Of a stretch of DNA of 64,000 nt, positions 36,610 to 46,850 are shown piece after piece; position 1 is the first letter of the stretch; each line of letters begins with the position of its first letter. Under the pieces are notes generated by a model. That model saw only the letters and a program-made list of their open reading frames with translations. It was not told the DNA's origin and did no database searches. Origin of the DNA: Ilex aquifolium (taxonomy: Eukaryota; Streptophyta; Magnoliopsida; Aquifoliales; Aquifoliaceae); assembly GCA_951799425.1 (NCBI GenBank), contig OX637392.1, forward strand, positions 33,874,093-33,938,092, read 5' to 3'. The position numbers were made by a program, and so were the translations under genes.

Positions 36610-38893
36610 TGTAAACCCCCACGTGTTATATTAATATAGTAATGTACTTGTGTAGTATTCTCATATGTGTAGGGACGGTAGGAATAAAAAACTAGAGATG
36701 CAAATTGATTGGGAAGTAAGTTTCGAAGGTGTGTAAACTTGAGAAGAGGGATTATGAAAGTTTCTAAATATTGTTAGGTCAAAATAAGTTCTCCATTGAA
36801 TCCGGAAGGTCGAAAAACATTGGGAGAGGTATTATGGGGTGTATTGGAAGCTAGGACGTATTCCGGAGTGAAAACACACTTAGAGAGAATTTGGGTAAAA
36901 AGAGATCTTGGACACTGCTTAGTATTTTGGTCATAACTTTTTCTCCTTATACCCAATTGATTTGAAATTTGGAAAGTAGGTATTAGACATCTAGGGCTAC
37001 AAAAGTGTATTTCATGAAAATTGTCCAATTCGACCTCTAAATTAGTCAAAACTGCCCTGGAAATAGAAACAAAAATCTGACAGTCAAACCGTACCGGTAC
37101 GCCGTACCGGTACACCTGACTCCAGTAGCTAAACCGTACCGGTACGCCGTCCAGTAGAAAATTCGATATTTTGAACAGTAAATGTCGGGTTTTGGCTCAA
37201 AACCTAGCACTATAAATACCTCAAAACATCTCTTTAGCCTCATTACTCCACTCCTAACCCTAGAAACACTTAGAGAGAAAGAAAGGAAGAGAAAAACTCA
37301 AGATCAAATGGGAAAAACACAAGATTTAAGGGTGATTCAAGATTCAAGCCCTAGATTTCAAGAACATTAGGTAGGGAATTTCTTCTCTTTCTCTTACATT
37401 GAGGTTAGGGCTTATGTATATATGTATGTTTTGCTCTAAATGTTATATATATGATATGAAATCATCATCTCTTAGTCTTTTGGGCAAAGATTACATGTTT
37501 TTAACAAAGTTAGGGTTGATTACCCATGAAATCTCTTTTTGTGTTTCAAAACCCTAGTTTTTGGAGAGGATGGATTTTCTTCTTAAATTCTTCATTTATT
37601 ATTGATTTTGAAACCATAGTGCTTTGTGTTGAGTAATAAAAGGATGTTGTAGTGATCTCTTGTATTTTTGTAATTGTTTATTGAAATTTTCATGTGATAA
37701 ATTTTGGGGTTTTTAAGATATACTTGTAAATTGTGAAATTGGGTTTGGTATTGTATCTCTTATGAGTGTGGGATGACCATGGGTGGCCTTTGACGAGATA
37801 TCGTAGAGTGGGTAGACGTGTTGCTTGCTCCGTGTGGGTTGTCATTTTTCCTACCACTCGTAGTGGGGTTAGTGCTTTGGTAAGACTAAACCGCTATTGC
37901 TCAGGGGTGCCGTGTCAAAGGGTTAGTATACTAATACCTGGGTTGGATACGTCACTGCCATTGGTATGGCATACACCCTTCCTAAAGGATGGATATCTTT
38001 GATAAGATTTGTGTGGGTGTGTGCGGGCTAGATATTACTCAATGTGTTGATTCATGGGGTTTGCCTCACATCATGTTTGAGATACATATACATATGATTG
38101 TGGGATACTCAAGTTATGGATTATTGGATTATTGTGGAAAATGGTTACCTACAAGAACTTGTGGGAGTATGGGATTCCACAAGGTCTTGTGGGAAAATGG
38201 TTTATATTTTGGGAAATGGATATGTGTTGGATCTTGGTTTCTTTTACTGTTCATTTAAATTACTGTTGCTACTTAAACTTGAGATCCATTCTAAAATGTC
38301 CATGTTTTACTTCAAAGATTATATATGCTATTTGTGAAATGAGACCGGCCATTTTATATGCTTTTATAAACCTTGTTCGAGTTTGGGAGGAATGTTGCTA
38401 CTGAGCTTAGTGCTCACCCCCTACAAACAACATATTTCAGGTCTTTGTCTAGAGGAGGAGCTCGGAACTAACGAGCCGGGACATTGGGAAGCTCCCATAG
38501 AAGGGAACGTAGATCCCGAGGGTGACGCTTAGTGTTCTATTTTCCTTTGTGATAAACTAGGAAGTTCCTTTTGAGGCAATGTAAAGTCTAACATTATTTT
38601 TATGTTTCCGCTGCCAAATGTAATTTAATTCTTTTGGGATGTAGATGCCATTGTTTGGCATATTCTTTTGGATAATGTTGTAAGTATTTTTATGAATCAA
38701 TGGACCCGGTGTGGTCAATATAGTATAATTGCACAGGTTGTGTTTTGGGTAGAGCTCCCCGAATAAAGGAGACTCTGCCCAAATTTTGTTAAATTAAGAA
38801 CCCCCTGTTATTTATGGATTTTTATTAGTTGCTCTCATGGTATAAATGGTTTTAGAATGTAATGTCATCCAGGGTGGTATTTGGGGCGTTACA
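36610..38893 (+). mobile_element. family A array LTR 5, 2,284 bp
   Basis: Near copy of LTR 3, with the same diagnostic variants (for example CAAATGGG at 37307 and GGGTGACGC at 38520). Three GTACCGGTAC palindromes lie within 37091-37145. Confidence 0.9.
37211..37218 (+). promoter_or_regulatory. TATA box of LTR 5
   Basis: TATAAATA in the conserved context. Confidence 0.6.
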
Positions 38894-38898
38894 GATTT

Positions 38899-38910
38899 TG
38901 GTATCAGAGC
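38899..38910 (+). other. primer binding site, unit 5 (tRNA-iMet)
   Basis: TGGTATCAGAGC, five bases after LTR 5. Confidence 0.9.
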
Positions 38911-38921
38911 CTAGGCTTTAG

Positions 38922-41728
38922 GTCTTACATGCGAGCTGTAGGTTCTGGATTACCACTAGAGATGTAGGTTTAGAGTTGAAGGAGCTAAGGAAGCAGTTGG
39001 ACCATTTGTTGAATATTGGGTTTATCCGTTTGAGTACTTTACCTTGGGGAGCCCCGGTCCTCTTTGTGAAAAAGCATGACGAAACACTTCGTTTATGCAC
39101 AGATTACCGAAGCTTGAATCGAGTGACAGTAAAGAATAGATATTCGTTGCCACGGATTGATGACTTATTTGATCAGCTGAGGGGTTCTAAGTATTACACC
39201 AAGATTGACCTTCGTACAGGGTACCATCAACTGTGGATCAGAGAGGAGGATATTCCTAAGACTGCTTTCCGTACTAGGTATGGTCATTTTGAGTATACGG
39301 TGATGCCGTTCGGATTGACTAATGCACCAGTAGCCTTCATGGATTTGATGCATAGGGTATTCCGTCCGTACCTTTTTCAATTTGTCATCGTGTTTATTGA
39401 TGACATATTGATTTATTCACGGACTCAAGAGGAACATGCATGTCATCTCTCTATTGTGTTACAGACATTGAGAGAACATAAGTTATATGCTAAGATGACT
39501 AAATGCGAGTTTTGGATGAAGGAAGTAAAATTCTTGGGTCATGTTGTGTCCGAGCAAGGGGTAGCTGTTGATCCCGCAAAGATTGAGGCCGTGATGAAAT
39601 GGGAACCACCGAAGAATGTGACCGAGATACGTAGCTTCTTGGGTTTAGCAGGTTACTACCAGAGGTTCGTAGAAGGGTTCTCAAAGCTTGCGATGCCGAT
39701 GACTCGCCTTACATAGAAGGGAGAAAAATTCGTGTGGACTCAAGCATGTGAGCTAGCCTTTCGCACCTTGAAGGAGAAGTTGACGACGGCTCATGTCCTC
39801 ATTATTCCGAACAGTGGGGAAGAATACGATGTTTACACCGATGCTTCACTACGAGGCTTGGGATGCGTGTTAATGTAAGGAGGCAAGGTAGTTGCATATG
39901 GCTCAAGGCAACTCAAGATCCATGAGCAGAACTATCCCACCCATGACTTAGAGCTTGCCGCGGTGGTCTTTGCTCTTAAGTTGTGGAGGTGTTATTTGTA
40001 TGGAGAGAAATTCAAAGTGTTCTCTGACCATAAGAGCCTCAAATATATCTTCACGCAGAAGGATTTGAATCTCCGCCAAAGAAGGTGGATTGAGATTTAG
40101 AAGACTACGATTTCACGCTCAATTACCATCCGGGGAAAGCCAATGTAGTCGCCGATGCACTTAGCCGAAAGTCTTGGGGTGAACTCAATGTTCTTGCAAG
40201 TAAATGGAAGTTGAAGGATGCCCTTGGAGATTTTGATCTATGGGTTGGAGAAGATGGATCCCGACCATGTTTGTTCAACCTTGTGGCTCAACCTACTCTC
40301 CAACGTAGGGTTGCGGAATTGCAATGCTTGGATCCTGAATTAGCGTTGATTCGAGGTAAATTGGAAAATGGAGAAACTATGGAGGGTTGGTCTTTGAGAA
40401 ACGGAGAATTGAGACATGGGGAGAAGCTATGCGTTCCCGATGATTCGTCCCTAAAGGAGGAGATACTTGGTGAGTGTCATCGCTCTAAGTTTGCTATCCA
40501 CCCCGGTAGCACAAAAATGTATAGGGACATGAAGCGCCAATATTGGTGGAAGGGAATGAAGAAGGATGTGGCAAGGTTCATAGCACGATGTGCGGTGTGC
40601 CAGCAAGTGAAGATCGAACATCAAAAGCCAGGAGGATTACTACAGTCTTTGCCTATCCCAGAGTGGAAGTGGGATCACATCACCATGGATTTCGTGTCGG
40701 GTTTACCATGGACGTCGCGTGGGCATAATGCAGTATGGATTATTGTGGATAGACTAACCAAGTCCGCTCATTTTTTGGGTATGAAGACCACGGACACATT
40801 CAAGACTTTGAGCAAGTTGTATATTCGCGAGATTGTTAGATTGCATGGGGTTCCACTCTCGATTGTTTCGGATCGTGATTCCCGTTTCGTGGTGAAATTT
40901 TGGCAAAGTCTACAACGAGCTATGGGGACAGAGTTGCACTTCAGCATCGCCTTTCATCCCCAAACGGATGGTCAATCCGAAAGGGTGATCCAGATTCTAG
41001 AAGACATGTTATGTGCTTGTGTGATGGACTTCAAGGGAGGTTGGAGCGACCATTTGCCATTGGTGGAATTTGCATACAACAACAGCTATCAGGCAAGTAT
41101 TGGGATGGCACCCTATGAGGCCTTGTATGGAAGACCTTGTAGGTCACCGACTTGTTGGCTAGAAGCTGGAGAGAGTAGCTTATTTGGGCCAGAGATCGTG
41201 CGGGAGACTACGGAGAAGATTCAACTTATCCGGGAGAGGTTACGCACGGCACAAAGTAGACAGAAAAGCTATGCGGATTGAAGACGGAGACCATTGGAAT
41301 TCCAAGAGGGGGACTATGCGTTCCTCAAAGTGTCGCCCAAGAAAAGAGTATTTAGATTCGGCAAGAAGGGAAAGTTAGCTCCAAGATATACCGGGCCATT
41401 TGAAGTGATCAAAGTTGTGGGCAAAGCGGCGTATCAGTTGCGGTTACCAGCTCAGTTTTCTGGGGTACATGACGTGTTCCATGTGTCGATGTTGAGAAAG
41501 TGTCAATCGGATGCAACGCTGGTCGTGGACTTGGAAGATATTGAAATTCAAGACGGAGCAACCTATGAAGAACAACCGTTGAAGATTCTCGACGCCAAAG
41601 AGAAGGTGCTCCGCAACAAAGTCATCCGACTAGTGAAGGTTTTGTGGCAACACCATGGATTGGAAGAAGCTACTTGGGAACCGGAGCTAGAAATGCGAGA
41701 GAAGTACTTGCACATATTCGCTACTTGA
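38922..41728 (+). pseudogene. unit 5 pol remnant, chimeric 3' part
   Basis: The first two thirds copy unit 3, including LWIREE and the extra TAG (39714-39716). The shared TAA (39876-39878), frame loss near 40095 and TGA (41279-41281) are present. From about 40942 it departs from all other units: HFSIAFH for HFSTAFH, LCACV for LRACV, and several changes in the C-terminal part (41294-41728), including KKRVF and KKGKL. This is probably the original 3' end of the inserted element, joined to a duplicated 5' part. Confidence 0.9.
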
Positions 41729-41756
41729 GGTAAGTTTCGAGGAGGAAACTTTTTTT

Positions 41757-41769
41757 AAGGGGGGTGGAT
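41757..41769 (+). other. polypurine tract, unit 5
   Basis: AAGGGGGGTGGAT directly before LTR 6. Confidence 0.85.
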
Positions 41770-44041
41770 TGTAAACCCCCACGTGTTATATTAATATAGT
41801 AATGTACTTGTGTAGTATTCTCATATGTGTAGGGACGGTAGGAATAAAAAACTAGAGATGCAAATTGATTGGGAAGTAAGTTTCGAAGGTGTGTAAACTT
41901 GAGAAGAGGGATTATGAAAGTTTCTAAATATTGTTAGGTCAAAATAAGTTCTCCATTGAATCCGGAAGGTCGAAAAACATTGGGAGAGGTATTATGGGGT
42001 GTATTGGAAGCTAGGACGTATTCCGGAGTGAAAACACACTTAGAGAGAATTTGGGTAAAAAGAGATCTTGGAGACTGCTTAGTATTTTGGTCATAACTTT
42101 TTATCCTTATATCCAATTGATTTGAAATTTGGACAGTAGGTATTAGACATCTAGGGCTACAAAAGTGTATTTCATGAAAATTTTCCAATTCAACCTCTAA
42201 ATTAGTCAAAACTGCCCTGGAAATAGAAACAAAAATCTGGCAGTCAAACCGTACCGGTACACCCGACTCCAGTAGCTAAACCGTACCGGTACGCCGTACC
42301 GGTAGAAAATTCGATATTTTGAACAGTAAATGTCGGGTTTTGGCTCAAAACCTAGCACTATAAATACCTCAAAACATCTCTTTAGCCTCATTACTCCACT
42401 CCTAACCCTAGAAACACTTAGAGAGAAAGAAAGGAAGAGAAAAACTCAAGATCAAAGGGGAAAAACACAAGATTTAAGGGTGATTCAAGATTCAAGCCCT
42501 AGATTTCAAGAACATTAGGTAGGGAATTTCTTCTCTTTCTCTTACATTGAGGTTAGGGCTTATGTATATATGTATGTTTTGCTCTAAATGTTATATATAT
42601 GATATGAAATCATCATCTCTTAGTCTTTTGGGCAAAGATTATATGTTTTTAACAAAGTTAGGGTTGATTACCCATGAAATCTCTTTTTGTGTTTCAAAAC
42701 CCTAGTTTTTGGAGAGGATGGATTTTCTTCTTAAATTCTTCCTTTATTATTGATTTTGAAACCATAGTGCTTTGTGTTGAGTAATAAAACGATGTTGTAG
42801 TGATCTCTTGTATTTTTGTAATTGTTTATTGAAATTGTCATGTGATAAATTTTGGGGTTTTTAAGATATACTTGTAAATTGTGAAATTGGGTTTGGTATT
42901 GTATCTCTTATGAGTGTGGGATGACCATGGGTGGCCTTTGACGAGATATCGTAGAGTGGGTAGACGTGTTGCTTGCTCCGTGTGGGTTGTCATTTTTCCT
43001 ACCACTCGTAGTGGGGTTAGTGCTTTGGTAAGACTAAACCGCTATTGCTCACGGGTGCCGTGTCAGAGGGTTAGTATACTAATACCTGGGTTGGATACGT
43101 CACTGCCATTGGTATGGCATACGCCCTTCCTAAAGGATGGATATCTTTGATAAGATTTGTGTGGGTGTGTGTGGGCTAGATATTACTCGATGTGTTGATT
43201 CATGGGGTTTGCCTCACATCATGTTTGAGATACATATACATATGATTGTGGGATACTCAAGTTATGGATTATTGGATTATTGTGGAAAATGGTTACCTAC
43301 AAGAACTTGTGGGAGTATGGGATTCCACAAGGTCTTGTGGGAAAATGGTTTATATTTTGGGAAATGGATATGTGTTGGATCTTGGTTTCTTTTACTGTTC
43401 ATTTAAATTACTGTTGCTACTTAAACTTGAGATCCATTCTAAAATGTCTCTGTTTTACTTCAAAGATTATATATGCTATTTGTGAAATGAGACCGGCCAT
43501 TTTATATGCTTTTATAAACCTTGTTCAAGTTTGGGAGGAATGTTGCTACTGAGCTTAGTGCTCACCCCCTACAAACAACATATTTCAGGTCTTTGTCTAG
43601 AGGAGGAGCTCGGAACTAACGAGCCGGGACATTGGGAAGCTCCCATAGAAGGGAACGTAGATCCCGAGGGAGACGCTTAGTGTTCTATTTTCCTTTGTGA
43701 TAAACTAGGAAGTTCATTTTGAGACAATGTAAAGTCTAACATTATTTTTATGTTTCCGCTGCCAAGTGTAATTTAATTCTTTTGGGATGTAGATGCCAAT
43801 GTTTGGCATATTCTTTTGGATAATGTTGTAAGTATTTTTATGAATCAATGGACCCGGTGTGGTCAATGTAGTATAATTGCACAGGTTGTGTTTTGGGTAG
43901 AGCTCCCCGAATAAAGGAGACTCTGCCCAAATTTTGTTAAATTAAGGACCCCCTGTTATTTATGGATTTTTATTAGTTGCTCTCATGGTATAAATGGTTT
44001 TAGAATGTAATGCCGTCCAGGATGGTATTTGGGGTGTTACA
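41770..44041 (+). mobile_element. family A array LTR 6, 2,272 bp
   Basis: Rightmost LTR, ending GGGGTGTTACA and followed by the ACTTA half of the target duplication and viral sequence. It has its own palindrome arrangement: GTACCGGTAC at 42251-42260 and 42283-42292 and a nine-base partial copy at 42296. It differs from LTRs 2-5 at many scattered bases, as expected for the original outer 3' LTR. Confidence 0.9.
42359..42366 (+). promoter_or_regulatory. TATA box of LTR 6
   Basis: TATAAATA in the conserved context. Confidence 0.6.
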
Positions 44042-44864
44042 ACTTAGTGTCTCAGTTAATGAAAATAAAAGAATTCAAAAAATTGAGAAAATTCTAGAAA
44101 AACTAGAATAGACAAAAATTAAACCAGTAACACCTCAAGTTTCTACTATTCATCGGAATACTAAAAATTCTGAGTTAGAAACTAGTGTATCACAAAGTTC
44201 TACTGATTCTAATATCAGACAATTAGAGCAACAATTTTCTAGTCAAAATCTAAATAATTTAACAATTCCTAAAATTAATCCTACTAGTCTTACCAAAAAT
44301 TGGTATACTAGGTTGACACCTCTTGATCTTCAATATGAATAAAGGACTATTAGTAATCAATTCTCAGTCCAATCTAACAAACTCTATGAGTGGAACATAG
44401 ATGGGTTAAGTGAACAAATTTTTTTAAATAAGATTAATCATATTTCTATGGTTGCCAATAGTTACATTAATAACCTTGATAATACTGAATATGAAATTGT
44501 GGAACTATTGACCTTTGGATTCACATGAATGTTAAAAAGTTGGTGGGATAATTATCTCATTCCAGAGTTAAAAGATAGCATTAGGTATGCTATTGAGTTA
44601 GATGAAGATAAAAATCTAATCTTTGATGAAACAATTGGATTAAATAATTTAATCTATACTATAATTAAACATTTTGTAGGTACACAAGGTAACATATTAT
44701 CTCGAATCCATGACCAACTTAGTAATCTAAGGTGTCCAACCTTAAGTGATTTCAGATGGTGTAAAGATGTATTTATATCAAGAGCAATGCTTATAGATGA
44801 TTGTGAAAAATCTTTATGGAAAGAAAAGTTCATTAAGTAAATCTACCGGAATTATTGCATATAA
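44042..44864 (+). pseudogene. endogenous pararetrovirus coat-protein region, 5' part
   Basis: The frame contains NWYTRLTPLDLQYE, then SVQSNKLYEWNIDGLSEQ and, in 44529-44840, LKSWWDNYL. These blocks resemble the coat-protein (capsid) core of caulimovirids of the florendovirus or petuvirus type. In-frame stops (one after QYE at 44341 and one just before the 44529 frame) and a later frameshift inactivate it. It starts right at the end of the LTR array and is cut at 44870 by the gag-only element. Family placement is by recognition of motifs, not alignment. Confidence 0.65.
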
Positions 44865-46476
44865 TGAGTGATTCGCACTTTTTAGTGTGTCAGAATTATA
44901 TTATTATATTACACCCAAGTATAAGTGGTCGAATTGTAGTTTTCTTGGTTTTTGAGTCCAAGTATCGATCCCACAGAGAGTTTTAGTAATTAAAATAAAA
45001 TAAAATAAGTAAAATAAAAATAAAGCAATAAAAAGGTTGTTTGGAGTAGTTTGATGTTTGATTGCTTGTGGTGTGAGCTTAGTCTAATGACGGTGTTAAA
45101 AACTTGATTCTAAAACAACAGGTGGAATAAAGGTGCAGAAATAAAATGCGTAAGTAAAACAGATTAATGACAGAAATATAAAAGATATCCTTCAGTTCAA
45201 GGATCCCACATGCTTTACATCGGTCTTGTTACGGAATTGCTACCTCACATCAGTTAACTTCCATTTTACTGGCAAGCTAACCGGCAGGTCTGATGTATAT
45301 ATATATTATAACACAACTGCTTCTTAGGCTACACTGGGTATATTTATGTCAAATGATTAACCCAAGCAAACCAGAAGGACAAGCCATTCATGAGGAATAC
45401 TTGAGTTATTCACTTGATCTCATGATTGCAAATACGTATATATATATAATAAACCATAACACAGCTGCTTCTTAGGCTACACCGGTGGTAATATATAGCA
45501 CAGTTGCTTCTTAGGCTACACTGGGCTTAGATGTTCCAATTGATTAATTCAAGTAAAATCCGCAGGTGGTACAGACTATCTTCCGGCGACTTGTCAGGTC
45601 AACCGGTGGTAGTTAATCATAATACAGCTGCTTCTTAGGCTACACTGTATTTAGATATATCACCCAGAAAGTGAAGTTACTTGAGCGGCATACTTGAATT
45701 ATTCAATAGGTTATCTTGTAATATTTATATATATATATATATATAGACAGTAGAACTTCCTCAGCGTTCCAGTGTAGGACTAGCCATACTGAGAGGATCA
45801 CCGGGGTTATTCCAGCAGGCAATATTATTATATATATAGTAATACCAGGCGTCAGTGGAACTTCCTCAGCATTTCGGTGGAAACGCCGGGGTCATTCTAG
45901 CTGGCCCGTCTTGTATATACATAATACTACCAGGCGTCAGTGGAACTTCCTCAGCATTCCAGTGGAGGATTAACCATACCGGTAGGAACGCCGGGGTCAT
46001 TCTAGCTGGCCCGTCTTGTATATATAATAAACGTATACATAAAACATCAGCAATTCCAAAAACAGATCAATATTATACATGTGTTCCCCTCGAACCGGAG
46101 GATATACGGAACTACTCACGCTCCATTGCTATAGACAAGCAAGGAGAGCTAGCAGTTGTCATTACAGCAAAAAGGAAAGTGCGGAATTTAAATGTCTTTC
46201 GCAGGGAACGATTGAAACACAGCCACTCTTATAATCAGTTAAGATGAAAAAGTGGCGGCAGTTCAACTATTCGAATTGAAAGCTACACAAAAACTATAAA
46301 AGTACAGGACTTAGGACTGAAGTATAACACGGACCGGAGTGTATTTTCTCTTCTCTTTTCTTTCTCTCTTTTTCTCTCTTCAGAACTTCAGAACTTCAGA
46401 ATCTCTCTCTGATCTCCCTGTTTATCTCTTCTTTTCTGCCTCAGTCCGGCCGTAGGAAATGCAGAAGAAGCTGCAG

Positions 46477-46484
46477 TATTTATA
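46477..46484 (-). promoter_or_regulatory. TATA box in the 3' LTR of the gag-only element
   Basis: The complement reads GCCTATAAATACTGC. It mirrors the functional position in the right LTR. Confidence 0.5.
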
Positions 46485-46536
46485 GGCAAATGAAGGCAAG
46501 TGGGGGAAGAGATGAGGCTGAGTCTGACAAGGGTGA

Positions 46537-46569
46537 CCGTCCGGACGGCAGTCCCACCGTCCGGACGGT
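46537..46569. repeat. CCGTCCGGACGG palindrome pair
   Basis: Perfect palindromes CCGTCCGGACGG (46537-46548) and ACCGTCCGGACGGT (46556-46569), 53-92 bp upstream of the TATA box on the minus strand. Confidence 0.95.
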
Positions 46570-46839
46570 GGTGCTTTGCTGGAAACGGTCACTTGCATGC
46601 ATGCTGAGTCTTCACGTTGGGTAATTACACTTTGGCCTTCATTCTTTACATTCCCTTGACATTGCTCCCTTGGTCTTGCGTTATTTCAGCATTTGTCCTG
46701 CAACTTTGAGATAAAATGTTATAACTAGTATTATTCCCGCACAAACCCTAATTCACTCTAAGTACTAATTCTTAGTGCATTTGTTATACTAATTCAAGTT
46801 TTTTGATTTTTTAATTTACACACAATTTAGGGTTAATCA

Positions 46840-46850
46840 CACCCCCTAAC
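46840..46850 (-). other. polypurine tract of the gag-only element
   Basis: On the minus strand it reads GTTAGGGGGTG, abutting the 3' LTR. Confidence 0.7.

Larger units (their letters stand above)
21128..41769 (+). repeat. higher-order repeat: two copies of a 10,321-bp dimer
   Basis: Array LTRs start at 21128, 26289, 31449, 36610 and 41770, so spacings alternate 5161, 5160, 5161, 5160. Sequence variants alternate too. Units 2 and 4 share REII, QCERV and NNNYQ in integrase. Units 3 and 5 share LWIREE and a TAG in RT. LTRs 2 and 4 share one set of variants, LTRs 3 and 5 another. The copies 21128-31448 and 31449-41769 differ at only a handful of bases that I noticed (for example 21496/31817, 23291/33612, 24124/34445). 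Similarity breaks near 40942 in unit 5 integrase. Confidence 0.9.
16014..44041 (+). mobile_element. tandem family A retrotransposon array: 6 LTRs, 5 internal regions
   Basis: LTR and internal region alternate without spacers over 28,028 bp. Each LTR starts TGTAAACCCCC and is followed by a tRNA-iMet primer site. Each internal region is exactly 2,876 bp. AATTA (16009-16013) and ACTTA (44042-44046) flank the whole block and form one 5-bp target duplication with one mismatch; no duplication separates the units. So a single insertion expanded in place, most simply by unequal recombination between LTRs. The element is a Ty3/gypsy chromovirus, probably Tekay/Del-like, judged from reverse transcriptase, integrase and chromodomain-like sequence. 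Confidence 0.9.
44870..46839 (-). mobile_element. 3' LTR of the gag-only element
   Basis: Left copy, TGATTCGCAC to GGGTTAATCA on the plus strand. It contains internal repeats: four copies of CTTCTTAGGCTACAC (about 45318-45646), three of GAACTTCCTCAGC (about 45750-45955) and two of CGCCGGGGTCATTCTAGC (45885, 45990). It also has a TA microsatellite near 45729 and the palindrome pair at 46537-46569. Confidence 0.9.

Noticed and set aside
16014..44041. Five independent retrotransposon insertions in a row
   Set aside because: There are no target duplications between units and LTRs are shared between neighbours, so it is one expanded insertion.
16014..44041. CRISPR-like or bacterial repeat system
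   Set aside because: Kilobase-scale LTR and internal units with eukaryotic primer sites; no short repeats with unique spacers.
45855..46247. 130-residue open frame, duplicated at 51690-52082
   Set aside because: It lies inside the LTR on the strand opposite to the element's transcription, and is built from LTR direct repeats.
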